A stretch of 64,000 nt of DNA from Burhinus oedicnemus (Eukaryota; Chordata; Aves; Charadriiformes; Burhinidae), in contig VFFE01006710.1 of NCBI GenBank assembly GCA_008921705.1, positions 248,069 to 312,068 of the forward strand. Direction: 5' to 3'. Positions 26,354 to 48,898 of this stretch are shown here, piece after piece. The notes beneath the pieces are model-generated. The model did not search any database. It had not been told where the DNA came from and saw only the letters and a list, made by a program, of their open reading frames with translations. Position 1 is the stretch's first letter. Each line of letters starts with the position of its first letter. Both the position numbers and the translations under genes were made by a program.

Positions 26354-27236
26354 CTACAAGGAAAGTAAGAACGAGACTTGCGATTAATGAAGTGGTATGC
26401 AAGCACTTCATTACGCCACATGTAACAACTTTCACGACATCCTGAAACCCTTCAGCGTTACAGCTATTTTAAGTATCACTAGCAACACAAATAAACCACT
26501 TGGCTGATATTTCATAGCCGTTCCTCTATTGTTGCACACCCGTTTCCCACTCGGGCTGCGGGGGTGATGCTTTAGTTACCCTCACCACCAGCTCTTCGCG
26601 TCTACCCGCAACCTGCAGCCCTCCCTTCCCCACCTGCTCTGCTGCTGAAGGCATCGCACAACAAACCGGCCACCCGCAGCCCCGGGGAAAAAACAGCGGC
26701 TAAACCCGACGGCCCTTGGGGCGCCACAGCCCCAGGGCAGGGCTGCCTTCCCCCGCACCGCCCCACAGCCGACGCCTCCCCCTCAGCATCCGCCACCCCC
26801 GGCCGCCCCCTCCAAGCCCCTCCCGGCAGCGACTTATTTCCCCCCCACTCCCAGCGGCGACGGGGCCCGACGAAGCGGGGAGAGGACATAACACCCCGGG
26901 GAGCGCGGAGGAACCCGAGGGGCGGTTCGTTCCCACCCGCAGCAAACCCCCTCTGCGCCCCGGCCCGTAACGCCCCCGCCCGCCCTGTCCCCGCCGCCTC
27001 ACCCGCTGGCCGCCCCGGCCGAGAGACCCGCTGCCCGGCCCGGCGCTGCGCCACGGGCCGAGCGGCAGCGAACAGCAGGAGCCCCGCCCGGCGGCCCTGC
27101 GGCGGCGGCGGAGGCGGGAACGGCGCGACTGAGGGACGCGGCCCCTTCCCCAGCACCGCCCCCGAGCGCCGCGCTCCGGGCGGCCTCGGCTTTGCGACAC
27201 CGCCGTAAAGCGCCAGGCGCCGGCAGGAGGCGAGCG

Positions 27237-35187
<7,951 letters not shown>

Positions 35188-35335
35188 TCACAGCGCCATG
35201 AAGAATGCAACACTAGCTAGGCCTGCTATAAACTTGTTGTTTATAGTGATGTTCAGAATCTGAATGACTACTGTAATAATTGCTTGAATCTGTTTGTTAA
35301 ACTATGTAAATAAAAGTTGCCATTGGCCTTAATTT
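35188..35335 (+). other. COA8: COA8 3' UTR with polyadenylation signal
   Basis: After the TAA the sequence carries one canonical AATAAA at 35309-35314, about 120 bases downstream of the stop. This would give a short 3' UTR with cleavage near 35330. Longer forms are possible because further AATAAA motifs occur downstream, for example near 35717. Confidence 0.6.
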
Positions 35336-38300
35336 ATAATCACTATGTAGATTTCCTTTACCTTGTATTCCAACAATATTTAAAATACTTCCCAACCAAA
35401 ACATAACTGAGAAAACTATCACAAGCTGTTCCTTGTTTACATTAAATGGAATGGATCACAACTGTCACGTTTTTACCACAGAGCCATAGTTCCTAAAGAA
35501 CATGTGATTCAGTATGCTGTACCTGAACTTCGGTCAGAGAATGATGTCTCCACCAACCATAGTAGTATATGTAAAAACAAAAATGCCTCATTTTGCAGCA
35601 GTTGTCAGTCTGGGGCAGTAATACAACATGGCTGAAGGATTAGGTGTGATTTGTGAGGGTGTATATACAATCAATTTATAATAATCCTCTTTTCAGTGTG
35701 ATTATCTCTATTTTTAATAAAGATTTAAGGTAGGATTTCATATAAATGACTAATGCAATAGGATCCTCTAAGATAGTTTTGTTTTAATTAAAAGAAATAG
35801 GCCCCCCTTGGACAAGAGTTCCTCTAACCTATGATTGGTAAAGATTTTAGCTGTTGAGCAATGGAACAGATGCATTGCCGGTTGCTTAATCTTGGTAGAA
35901 AAGGAAACTGATACTTGGCTGTATGGAGGAGAACAACATTAGTACTAATACACGCTGCTTTCTACTGGTTCATTTCTTTCCAAAAATGTGCTGTTCTCAC
36001 GAGTTTCTCCGAGGCACTCGAAACAACTCACATGAGAGGGATTTTTTTTCTGGCTTCAAGGTATGTAACATCAATTGGAAGGAGGTTGGTTTAAGTGAAA
36101 TCTTACAGATATATGACATAACATTTTAATTTAAAGGAAGTGCCATTCCTTGGAATGTTCTCCCTGTCCATTTATATAGTTAAATGATTTATTTTTTTTG
36201 GATACAGTACCTCCTAAAAGGATTCTGTTAAAAAGAATATATGTTGTCAAATGAAGCGTGTTTTGCTAAAGCTATGCTGTAGGGAAGGTTCTGCTTTTGG
36301 AAATGTCAGCTCAGTAGCCATTGACCTGTTTTTTCATATCTGAATATGACACGATTTATTCACAGGCTTTTTCAGCTGGAGCAAAAGGTTTGTCAGTATC
36401 AACTGTAGTAATTCCTTCACAAGATGAAATAAATATTAATCATATAGTAGCAGATTGCACTGTTTCATACAATGATGATAGCACTGGGGCTAAATTGGTC
36501 ACTGAATTGTGGTTTTAACTGTTATTAGTATATGAAAACAGTTGTTATTAGTGTTTGCTGAGGTGATAACCAACGCTCCAGGAAAATATTATTTGTGAAT
36601 GTTATTTACTGCATCAGTACTGTAAAATGCAAGCTTTAATAAACAGTTGCAGTGTAGAAGAATGATTGGGTAATATAAGAAAATATCCCTGAAAGGAGGA
36701 GACCAGAACCCCAGTGGACTGGTGGTTGATAGCCATGTGTTCTGACAGCCTACGCACAAGACCCCTGAGGTAGTTTCACATATGCTTTAAGGGGGTAGAG
36801 GTCAATCCAAAGATGCATTTTCATCTTCTGAGCTGCTCGCTTTTATTAACACAGACAATTTTGTGTCTGCCTGCTGAACCAGATCAGAAAATTGATTCAC
36901 TGCTAGAACTAATCCAAGGGAAAAAAGTGTTAGACATCAGTTGAATTAATATGCCTCATCATGCAGATGCAGCGTTCTACTGTTGGCATAGGGGAGATGT
37001 GGGAATTCAGATGGAAGGTTTGGATTGTGCTTCAGTCAATTCACAGTTAAAACTGTTCTCTGAATGTGTATTTTAGTGTTGGTCATCCCAAAATAATACA
37101 ATCAGCATATGATGGATCATGCCAGGGTTCTGCTCGGAGCTGCTTGTAGGTTAAGTTCATGCCTCTGTGGCATTGCCTTCATTAAGATTCTGCGCGGCGT
37201 GCTGCGTCCCTTCATCTGAAGCCTATTGAAGGAGTGAGGTATTTATCTATTAGGTAAGTGTCGAGCTCTGATTTAGAATATCTAGTAAAACCACTGTGAA
37301 AAGATGTTATTAAAAATAATCCATCTGAAATTTTAAGTCTCATTACCAAAGCCAGATACATTTACTGAGATAATTACATTTTCTGAGCAGCCAAAAGCCA
37401 TATCGTTTTTGCCAGTGTTGCATTACTTTTGATATTTTTTTCTTGACTCAGAGCAGTTGTAATAATGCCAGCTGCTTTCAGATATTATTGATCATAAATC
37501 CTTTATACATCAAAGGAAGAATAAGGAGCTGCCGCAGACTACTAAAAATAAATTTTTTATGTATACAAAGGCCTGCTACAGTAACTGAAGCTAGTGAAAT
37601 AGATCAAAGAGTGACTTCTCTGTGCACATTTTCTGAGTATAGGAGAAACACAGGGGAGTGTTCTTATCGTTTAGGTATTTAGCTAATCCTGTCAGAAGGA
37701 ACCAGCAGTATTTGATATTTAGTAGTGTCAGCATGTGCCTTTTTAATCTGTCTTCTCAGTAAGCACATAATAAAGTAACAGTATTTTGGTAATATTCAAA
37801 TAATTTTAGATAGTTTGTATTGATTTGGGGTGGTTATGTTCTGATAATCTGTGTGGGGTTTGCTATTCACTGAATTTCTGTACTGGAGCATTAATTTCAA
37901 TAGAATACGAGAGGAGTAAGAGGAAGTGTCAAATGGGGATTGAGAGGCAGACCAACTAAACGTTGGTTCGAAGTGATTGTAGCACCTTTATATATGCATG
38001 TTAAAAAAATGCATCTCAATTTCATTAGGAGTTTTAAAAGTAGTCGTAGCAACCACTGAGAAGATAGCGTCTATATTTAACTGAAAATTCTTGGTGATAA
38101 AATTATAGTTTAGTTCAAAACTCAGATTTGTTATTTAGAAGCTGGCCCTTCTGGGCCCCATTTTAAGGGGACTGTTCTGCTTGCAATTTTTAACTTCCAC
38201 TACCACGAAGCAAAATTGGTATCCTACAGGACAATCAGATTTAGCCAAACAAGAACTTAATTTGCATCCTGTGCAGAGCCCACGGGCCAGTCTTTTGCAT

Positions 38301-41300
38301 AAAGACTGGGAGACTGAATTGCGTTCAGGAAAGGAAAATATATGCTTGGAACTGTAATAGGCATGAATAACATTTTCATATTAAAAATTGTATCCACTGA
38401 TTGCTGTAAACTGATTCACAGAATAATAACCCCATAATTACTTCATTTCTTATGAGTTTATTTCTTAAAAAGAGTTTATAAGTACATGGAATGTAATAAT
38501 CTTGAAATGTGTACTCATTAATATTCATTATTATATAAATCACTTCTTTGTGCCTTGCCTTTGCATTCGTTAATGGATTAAGATTTACCCAAGTATTGTG
38601 AGATTTAGTTGACTGATATATTCAAAAAGCAGATGCTGTGGAAGTGCAAAAGGAGTACTTTTGACTAGGAATAGTAACGGTGTGATCTTATTTAGAATAA
38701 ATATTATTTTATAATACTACCTACAGTCAAAATCAGTTTTAAAAGCCACATAAATGCTCTGAAGACATGGTCCCTGTTTCATACAGCTGCTTGTGTTTTA
38801 CTGGTTCAAACCAGATACCTATTTAATCAAGTTTATTACATTTTGCAGGCAAAGGCACCCTGATTTTGCTTTCTGGCGTATGCAAGTTCTCATCCTTAGG
38901 GGTGGCCCCAGGTGTGTTGTGACCAGGGCCTGAGGTGGCAGGAGGCAGCAAGAATGACTATGCATCTCCTGAGTGCCAGGAGGCAATTAGCACTCAGCCT
39001 AAGCTGGAGTAGCCCTGAAGCGGCTTTGATGGACCATAACTGGCATGAGTTTCCAGCAGCCCCCATGCCAGTCAAGAACTGCTGGCATTCAGCAGTACTC
39101 TGTTCACACCGCTGCCTCCAAAGAACCCACTGATATGATTCAGCTGCAGAATTGGCTGTGATAATTTTCATCCGCTGAGCCGAAACACATTAACAGGCAA
39201 AATGCAAGTTTGAGAATCATAAGAAATTCAGGCCGCTATTCTTATCTCATTGTTAAAGAACTTCCTGTTGACAAATTTTAGCTCCGCCCTGCCATGGAAA
39301 ATTTTTCATAAGATGATCAGTGTGTAGTGTACATTGGTTGTTTTTAAAGGGTTCCTGAAAACTTAGACATTTTCATTTCTAGAATGATACGAAGTCTAGA
39401 TTCTTGGGGAGGGGGTGTTTTGCAAAACAGATTTTGTAGTCAAGGCTATATTAGAAGGCAAAATCCATGAATTGCAAATTTCAAAAGAGATTAATTGACT
39501 GCCTTGATTGCTTTCCAAGTGATTTTATTATTCTGGAGTGTCATATAGAAAATGGATGGTATGACACAGCATAAATATTCTGTAATAAAACAAGTCAAGA
39601 CAGTTCTGACCTTAGTAGGTGTAGAAACTATAAATACTTAGGTAGAAAACTTATTTGTCCAAAATTGTATGAGACTGAAAGACAAAATGGAAACTAAATT
39701 CCAATTAATATGTAAGAAAATGTCTTCTGGATTTACCCACCTTCTTCTTACATTTACCAAAATAATATTTCACTTTTAATGTCATGTCTGGAAAACCTCT
39801 GGTTTTCTCAGGTCTCATGAAAAGTTCCACCATGAAAAACAGAAGAAAATACTAAGCTGACATTTGAGTAAATAGCCACAGGTGCTAATTTGTGTCAACG
39901 GAGAATTCAGGCTCACTTCAAAGAAAAATTCAGCTCTGCCATAGGATATTATAGAGCGATTTTAATTGACAAGAAATGCTCAAAATTAATTCAATTGCTC
40001 TGCTGCTCTGCTGCTTCTTCCCTGATGCTGCTTTTGCTGTTGGGAAATGAGGGGTCTATTCAGTGCGACGCCTGGAGACTTGCTGCCATGCTTAACAGTT
40101 ACCACAGTATTGCAGCCATAAATCCAATTGCCATAGGACGGAGTAAAATAGGCTGGTGCTGGGAGAATGTGGCTGAAGAGTTGCTACTGGACAGGGCATG
40201 TTTCCATGTTAGGAAGATTTTTCTCAGGCTTTTGAATCATGAGGTTCACACTTTCTCTAAAAGCAGCAAAGCAGCTTATTACTGTCTTGAGTCTATAATT
40301 TATAGGTGTTATCTAACAGCCACTTAGCACTCGATGTTCAATTTCATATGTCATTAACGATGTCATTTCAACTTCTAGTTCAATTATATGTTTACAAGTA
40401 AATTAGAAAAGCAATGTCACTTACAGGGTGAACTTCAGTTTGGGGCACTACCGAACAGAGTTCACAACCAAAAATTCAAAGAGAAAGAAGGTAAGTTAAA
40501 TTAACGAGAATGCCAGTAACACAGCATTCCAGCCTCCTTTGGTTGCAAAACGAGTAGGATGGGAAATGACAAATGCGTGAACCTTCCTTTAAAGATATTT
40601 GTAGTGTTTTCTGCATTGGTGCATGATAAACCTGGCAGTAACATTTTTACAGTTGTGTAGTTAATTATAATGATATAGGGCATGTTAAAATGCTGCCCAC
40701 AACGGAACCATTTACTGGGTAGATTTCTGGTCAGAGTTATACACTGACAAAGGAAGATACTATTATTCATCAGCCTGTTCCATGTGAGTCATGACAGTTT
40801 TCAAACATATGGTGATGGTGTACTTTGTGGCCCTTCAGCATGTAATAACAAGTGTAACACTGTGTAGGCAGTACATTTCACTTTCATGGCTAATTTATAT
40901 ACATCAGTTGTTCCCAGCTTTTTCCTAGTGTTTACTGAGGCATGTTTCAGTTCCTGTTTACAGTTACATTATTTTCAATATGTAGGGTTTGCTAAACTAT
41001 GTAAAACTGCACTATATATATATATCTTTGAAACAATTTCAATGTATTTTAGCTTTCATTAAAACAATTATTATTTTAAATATTAAGGAATAATTTTATG
41101 TTAGAATACACAGATTCAAAATCTAATGTACTGCATATGGCATGTTTCAGCAATTCCCCAGAACTTCCCCAGGAGACTGTTGTTAACTGATGTGATGTAA
41201 CTATGTAATCAAAACACCTCAAATAGTCCAAGCGTTTTAGGTGATGCTGCTGTTGTAGAGAACTGTGGTGGCACAGATTTTTTTCCTTGAAAGAAATTAC

Positions 41301-44300
41301 TACAAGCTCTGCTTTCTGTGAACTGTACTATGCCCAACTGGCCACCAAAGTCAAAGGTCAGGGAGTCCTGCTTTAAATTCCTATCTTCAATGATTTGTCC
41401 TCTGAAGCAAAATGGCAGCCTCAGAGTATCTGTGATGATCTACATACTGATGCCTTTTCCTTAGCTAGTTTCTGCATAAATTACAACTAAATTGAGTCTA
41501 GCCTTTTTGGCACAAATAAAACCTTCAGAACATGATGTGATGCATCTGCCAAACTTGACGAATTAATAGCATGCCCTCACTTTTTTTATGTATTGGTCTT
41601 TAAAACATCTATACACAGATGTATGAGGAATTTCTTTCTTCAGAAATGGACACCTGCAAGGCTACTTCCTAAGGCCTCCTTTCACATTCCCTAATATAGG
41701 GGGTATGCTAAGTGTGGATGGACTAGGTTACAGATGGACCCCATGGAGGTCCTGGACAGAACCATCACATGGAAGCAAGGTCCTTGTGGTTGTCTAAATC
41801 ACACAGGGAGCCGGGAATAGTATAGGACTGGGAAGGCACAAAGATGATTTAAAACCATTCTCTCAACCCCTTCTCAGCTGGGCTATTAGACTCTGTTCTA
41901 GACCTTTTGGAGACTATGCAGATTGAGTTCTTCAACAATATTTGCCCCCAGGTAACTGACAGACAAGCCTATAGAGATAAACCACACCATCCATCCTGTA
42001 GGAGTGAATTATGCAATCATTTTGCTAATGTTTTAAGTCTAAGACTTGATAGCAGTGATGTACATATCTTGTTTTCTTCTGTATCATTGTGAAGATACAG
42101 AAGAAATGAAGAATGCATCCATGGCATGTCTTTGAACTTAATGCTTTTTAATGGATTTCTCTGTGAACTGGCAAGAAAATGTTTCATTAAAGCAGGTAAG
42201 AAAAGGCAGAATTATAACAGAAAAGACAGGAATTACATCATCTGAAACTGAAGCATAAACTTCACAGTACATACGTGCTGTGGGAAGAGGGAGGCAGCAA
42301 GGAGAGAGAACTCGTATCCAAACCCCTGGGAATAAGATCATCTCTCCTTATCCTGCATCTGCTCTACTTCCCAGGAGACAGGATGAGGAACAAAATACCT
42401 AGCACAGGCAGTTCTGTTTCCTATTGATTTCTAGAGTGACTCTGCCCTTCTCAGCCCCACGTAGTGTATACCATCCATCTAGCCACAGGCTTATTCACAG
42501 AAGCCATTTTCTGTAGAGGCATAATTGGTCATTGGCACAGAAACTACAGAAACAGTTGTCACATAGCAGAAACATTTCCATTTCCCTTTCCCTTGGGGCA
42601 AACTGTATTACTGTTAATTCCCGAGTCCAGTGCAGCTGAGTACTGCCTCAGTTTGTATACCCTCTTAACCAAGGCAAACTCCAACAATGAAAAGCGGATG
42701 TAAAATGGCCTCCCATAAAAAATGAGAAATTCCCATCAACCTCGGATGCCAAGTGAATTTGGTGTAATTCCATATAGAGTTTTAGTTGAGAAGGAGAGAA
42801 AAGCATTTAACAGAAGAACTGAAAGGGAGATAAGGGTTTGGCAATTACTGTGGCACATGCAGAAAAGGAATACATCAAGTTAAAGGGAGGTTACTGATAA
42901 ATCAGACTTAGGAACAATCATTTTCAATAGTGAAATGGCACAAACAATTGCAGTACATTAGGCTCAAGAAAGATGAAGCAAATGGGAGCAGTGAAGGGCG
43001 AGCTGAATAATCAAGGAGATGTAGAATCTCTGTTAAAGAGATTAAGAGTTCAGTTTGTTTAGCCAAGCAAATTGATGGTCAGGAGGGGAGAAAGGAGTGC
43101 AGAATCTCCGAGACAGGTGAGTGGAGGAAGGACCAGCTAAGAGGGTTAACCAGGGAAGAACCTTCTTTCTCTACAGTAATTTAAACAAACATATAAAAGA
43201 GAAGTGTTACATTTGAGGACCTCCTTAGAAATGCAAACACATAGAGAAATGGGGCTAATCACTAGCAAGGGAAAAGAGCTGGAAAGAAATTACACAATTT
43301 GGCACAATATCTATATGTATGTATTACCCTTGAGACTGAACACTGGAGGAGTGAGGTTCTTGAGCAGGAAGGGCAAGATGCCTGCTTGGTTTTCAACAGA
43401 GTTTGATAATTACATTTAGAAAAAAAAAACAGATGAGGTGGCTATCTGTAATGTCTTTTAGACTTTTGAGACTTGGTTCTCTTTCATCAGTAGCTGCAAA
43501 TTTCTACTTGGAAAAGATCACATACAGGCATATGCTGGCATTATCATTTCTTGTGATTAGCATATGCATGAGCTTTAATAAAAGGCAGCATCTGAAAAAT
43601 CACAACTTCCTTCTTTTATACATGTATGTAGGAATCTTAGTTAGAATGAAGTGAATATATCTTTTGTATCTCCATGAGGCAGCATCAGTTTCCCTGGTGC
43701 CAAGACAATTTTATGTCCCAGTCTGTGCCTCTGCTGAATATTGTCTGGAAAAAGGAATGCCTTTCTTAGGCTTTCAAAGATTCACTTCTCAAAAAAAGAA
43801 AAATCTCATACTGGTTAATGAAATTATCACAGATTTACACGGATGTGTGACTGAAATTAAAATCACAGCCCTCACAGGTGGGTTTTTTTTAGGGAAAAAG
43901 CACTTTTCATAATGAAATTCTGGAGAATTTAATGAGAAAAAGGTACCTAAAAGTCTCTTTCACTGTGGAAAAAACCCTACAATCACTACTAAGATTATCA
44001 AGGTAAGAGTCTCACCTAATCTAATTGCAAGTAATCTGGCAGCAAAGCCTGATGAGTTAGCAAATCTCCATAAAGGAATGCTGACGCACCATATAGGTAA
44101 CAAACGGCTGGTGTTCAAAGAAAGGCAAGGGGATAACGTAAGTAGTAATAAAGCAGGCTCTTAGAGTAGAGGCGATCCTTTTGTTTTCTGCTTTTAGCTA
44201 AGTGTTCCTGAGTTTGAATACAGACTATCAAATATTTTGTGTTTGGAAGAGTCTGTGTGTTGTGTTTGTGGAATAAACTTTTTTCTATCAATACTAGGCC

Positions 44301-47300
44301 TTATCCCAATAGAAAGGGAGCGCAGTCATAATTGGCAAGTAAAGACACGGGAGAGTGAAGAGTACTGCATCATACACTGAATGTTCTTACTCTAGTAGTG
44401 GCCAAGATTGTGATATTCCACCAACAGAGGGGTTTTTTTTTTTATTTCCTCTGAAGGATTTAATACACTTCTGCAACGGTTCAGTGACTGAGGTAGGTGA
44501 ATACAGAAATAATGTAACTTCCTGTGACTCATATGCAGTGATTAATAATTCTCATAACCTTGAATGAGCAACTGAAACCCCAAGAGAGAATAAACTCACT
44601 GAAAAGTGAGAGTACAGAGAAAGGAAAGGAGGAGTGTAAATGCAACACTATCTTTCTTCATCTATAAGCACTAGAAGTCATGCAAAGCGAATATGGGGAA
44701 GAGAGTCTTTCGAAGCTAGAAAAGTGCTGGTAGCCAATTATCAGCTCACTACAGAACATGGAAGCAAGTAAGGAAGAAAGTTGCTTCATCTTTCAATGAA
44801 ATGAGAGGTGTGTCAGAAGCAAAGAAAGAAGAGAATTTGCTGGTTGAGCACACTAAGTATGTCGTGGCATGAGCATTCCCTCATAGAGGTGGGAACATAC
44901 TGCTTGAATGCAGGGAGTAAAGATACAAGTCTAATTATCGTCATAAGCTCTCCTCTGTAAACCCTTAATGTGTTGGGAATTTTGATGCTTAAAAGTAGGA
45001 TCTTGGAAAATACTGACAGTGTCTGTAAACTTGTATAGCACAGAGTATTATAGTTTGTCAAAGGGTGCAATTCTTACCTCCTTGATCAGTTATTACTTTG
45101 AAGATCACAGTGGAACTTGGAATATATAAATACAGCTGTGCTGCTGAAATTGTCTAGTATTTTTCTTTATATTCACATTAATATTGACACCCAAATTCTC
45201 TAATAGCTTCTAGCTTTCAATTGGTGACTTTAACTGTATTGCCTGAGGTTTTTAAGTCTGTTTTTCATAATAGAACTGTTTTAAAGCTAAGTTAATGGGC
45301 TTCTTAAAACCCTTCAGTATCTTTTGGGCTTTAACAATAGCATGGCTCTGTAATAGCTGGGAGAGGAAAAGAATTCTGGTTAGCAGAATGTTAATGTCCA
45401 GCACAAGCATCCTGCTCTGTTTAAAAAAAGTAACGGAAATTAACTAATGAAATGGCCTGTTAAAAGTTGAATTAACACTGCATGCTTTATTTCCTTGTTA
45501 TTTCTCTGTGGATAGAAAATGGCAGGGAAAATGACACTGGCTTTCATTTGTTACGGCTTTCTAGAAATCCTTGTGACTCTGAAAAAGGAGAATTCACTTG
45601 CATGTAAATAAAGCTTATTGACTTGGGAAGCAGGATCATGATCAGTGTTTATTTTACTTAGTACTTTAATGCCATGCCCAACAGTGGGTTTCCCATGGTA
45701 TGTTCAGGCATCTTGACTATGACAATGAGTCACGTCAAACAAAATACAGTCCTTTTACTCCAAAGTGCCTGAACTCCCTGATAACAAGGTAGCTCTGCAT
45801 ACAGTAATTGCACATACGCCCAAAGGAGTTAGGCTAAAACTGTGTCTGGGACTGCATACTTGAAACTTTTGACTCTTCAGCACTGATTTTTGTTTCCTCT
45901 TTTCCATAGACATTCTTGTAGGAAATACAAACTAAAAGCATATGCAACTGTCAAGTGATTGTGATGAAAAGCCAGACCGGTTGCTGAATCTGGCCTTTCA
46001 ATATTTATTATTGCCAGGATGCTTTTAAACAGCACTTTAGCCGCGGTTGAAATTATTCCAATGTAGTGCTTTATTGTAGCTAGCCCATATTTATAGAATG
46101 AAGTCATAGATTTCAGAGACTGTAGGATTAGATTTAAAAAACTTTTGTCTCTTTTGGAGGAAAGATCCTCTAAGCCAGGAGGATAATTTTTTTGAATAAC
46201 AATGGTAAAATACAACGACCTACACTTCTTAAATGAAATGAACCTGAATTTCTTTATAGAGGCTTGCTCTATTCATGGATGTCAGTCAAACTGAATCCTA
46301 GTTTGCTGCATGTACTTCTCACACTGTTGCACCTCAAAATGTAAGAGCTTTGTGCTGCATTAGTTGCTTTTTTTCTCTCCCACTGTGAATTACAAACCTC
46401 CCTCTCTCTTCTGGGAGAGGAGGGAAATGGGTATATTGAAAATACAGAATCCAGCATTGTACATAATGTGTTTTGGGGTTTTGTTTTAATATCCACTCAG
46501 ATGTCTGCAGAAAACCACGGTGACCTTTTTGGTGGCAGACAAAGAATATTCTAGAGACAGCACTTCAGCCTAAAAGGAGGGCATAGAGCATAACTAGCTC
46601 CCTAAGAGAAGATGGAAATGTGGGGAGTAAATAGTTTTTACTGCAAGATGAACTTGGATAATTCTTACGTAGATGGGACAGGAAAAACAAGATCCAAATG
46701 GAGAGGAACTCTTACAATATTTCAAGTCGGGTAGAAGCTTGAGGAAGGAGCACGCTCGCCAAGTCTCTTCTGTGTCTATCTTCTGCTGCGTGCCATAAAC
46801 AGAGGGGAGCAATACTGCACTTTAGTTCCATTGAGCTAATCAACCTTCCTGCAGGAGGGAGCTTATAGTGTGTGCTGCTTATATGGGAAATTGCCAGCAT
46901 GCATATACTTGATTAGCCAGCGTATTATGAATCAGGGTCATAGCTGGAGTAGTTGCTTTGTTCAGAGATGCTCAGATCCCTCGGGTAAGCAGCTAATTGC
47001 AGGAAATCTTTTAAAGCAAATGTGTGATAGGAAGAAAGCAATGAATATTGTTTAGTCAAAAGACAGGAGTGGTTCCTTTGAATCAGTTCTCTTGCATAAT
47101 TATGTAATTAGGGCATGTTCTATTTTTAATTAAATCTCTTGCATATTCATGAAAATACCCAACCTGTGGACCAATTGGCATGACTCTTACTTTTAAAATG
47201 TAGTTTGTAGAAAGGAATGCCCTTCAATTTATCTTTTTTTTCCTCTTTCATATTACTGTGCAAACACATATTTCATATTATTATACATAGTTAGCCTATT

Positions 47301-47859
47301 TTGCCTGTCAAAACTAAAATACTACAGTAAACCATTAATACAAAATTGCCAGAGAAACGTTTTAAATGGACATGAAGAACACAAGAAGCTGCTGCTCTGA
47401 AATACTAGTATCACAATTGGGTTTTGTTGGGCAGCTTGACCCGTGTAAGTTATCAGTCAGTGAGTGGTATTCAGAAAGTAAACTTCAATTCCCTCAGCTT
47501 TTCCAATCCAACAGTGACTCTGTATTTGCAGTCTGCAGACAATCCATGTTCCCCCAACTTTGTTTTGTTTCTTGTGGGCTCCTGTGACTCTTCCTGTTCT
47601 TCTGCCTCTTTAACAACAGCATTAGCTTTGATTCCTCTTCCTTCTTCCTGCTTCTTCTCAGGAGTCTTGCTTTCTCACCCAACTCTTGTTCTCACATCTG
47701 CCATTTTGTAGACTTGCTCAATGTTGTACATGAGGGCAAACAGATACAAGCTCTGCCTTCCTTGTATATTTTAGATACTGGCATTTAGGTGAGGCTGCAC
47801 ATTTTGATTTACCACTATACCTCCATGTATTTCCATTAGCTTATGATTCATACCCTGTA
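35336..47859. other. Intergenic between COA8 and presumed KLC1, no gene recognised
   Basis: About 12.5 kb of AT-rich DNA without a recognisable coding exon. A more G+C-rich pocket sits at about 38900-39170 and contains an inverted repeat. A (TA)n run is at about 41013-41024. A 145-residue frame at 39890-40327 has no recognisable domain. Confidence 0.5.
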
Positions 47860-47947
47860 TGTAGTGCAGGAGTTACACAGGCAGTTAGACCAGATGATTG
47901 CTGTAGGTCCCTTCCAACTGAAATATTATATTCTATTCTATTGTATG
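47860..47947 (+). mobile_element. CR1 LINE, short 3' tail (plus)
   Basis: Only the terminal part is present: TTAGACCAGATGATTGCTGT, GGTCCCTTCCAACTG, then a degenerate ATTCTATTCTATTG end. The left edge is approximate. It lies about 750-900 bases upstream of the presumed KLC1 CpG island. Confidence 0.75.
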
Positions 47948-48699
47948 TGGAGCTCAGATGGTAATGCACTATAGTATTCTGCTCAGACATTAATAATTCT
48001 TTCATAAAGATTCTGTCACTGTCCCCTGAGGATTTCCAATGTACATTTTACTGCTTTGCTATATTTAACTGTTTTTTCATCTCAGACCTCAATTCCTTCC
48101 ATCTTTCATTTCTGGGCTTAACTTCTACCTAGTGGAACGTAAAGCAACACGAAGAAAATACTGTGACCATTCCTTCTTCTCTAGTGAGACTGGGAATGAA
48201 ATTGGAAGCTGCAAAGAAATAGTTCTTGTGACAAGTGCCACCGACTTCTCATGGAAGTCTTACTTTTTATGTGCAAACCTACAGAAGAGTAGGGATCTTT
48301 CACTTCGTTCAATGTGGAACAAAGACAAGGGCGTTGAAATATATTAAGAGCACGTAATTAGCCCTAAGGGGGGGGACCCAGCCTTCACCACAGAATTTGT
48401 ACTTCAGCCTCAGTTTCCCTGGCGTAACTTGCACCGTGAGCTGGTAGAGCTCTTCACGTGCCTTTGTCCCAGAGGTGTTCAACTGCCCCGGCAGCACCAG
48501 CTTTACGAGTCCTACCGTCAGCCTGCTCTGCAGAAGCAAAACCCTCAACTTCTTCTCCAGAACCCTCAGAACCACCAACGCGAAAAGCACCTGCGGTGGC
48601 AGCCGGCTCTGGAGCAAAACCACCTCAGCGTCACCGCAGGGTGCCCTGAGGCAATGCCGGGTTTTGCTCTCTACAGGCACACACTTCAGGCAGACGAGG
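47948..48699. other. Upstream flank of the presumed KLC1 island
   Basis: G+C content rises from about 48.35 kb toward the island. Overlapping open frames on both strands at 48309-48758 arise where stop codons become rare; none is recognisable. Confidence 0.45.
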
Positions 48700-48878
48700 C
48701 CTCGGAGAGGTTTACCATGGTCTCCCCCGGGGATGTCAGTGTGGGGCCTCGCCCCTGAAGGCCTTCATCAGCATCCCTCCCCTCCCTCCCGGCGGCCAGC
48801 CCCGCCCTACGGTGGCGGCGACAGGCGGGTGCCGCGCTGAGGGGAGGCCGGGGCCGTTGCGCTCCCGCTCCCCTCGCC

Positions 48879-48898
48879 NNNNNNNNNNNNNNNNNNNN
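48879..48898. other. Assembly gap of 20 Ns
   Basis: Twenty unknown bases interrupt the CpG island, directly before a GA-rich tract (GAGAGAGAGAGCGAGAGAG). The true missing length is unknown, since 20 may be a placeholder. Any reading frame that crosses it is unreliable. Confidence 0.99.

Noticed and set aside
26326..26421. BAG5 start at the upstream ATG (482 residues) as the main start
   Set aside because: A good splice acceptor lies between this ATG and the canonical Met, and the canonical start matches the family N-terminus. Kept only as a possible isoform.
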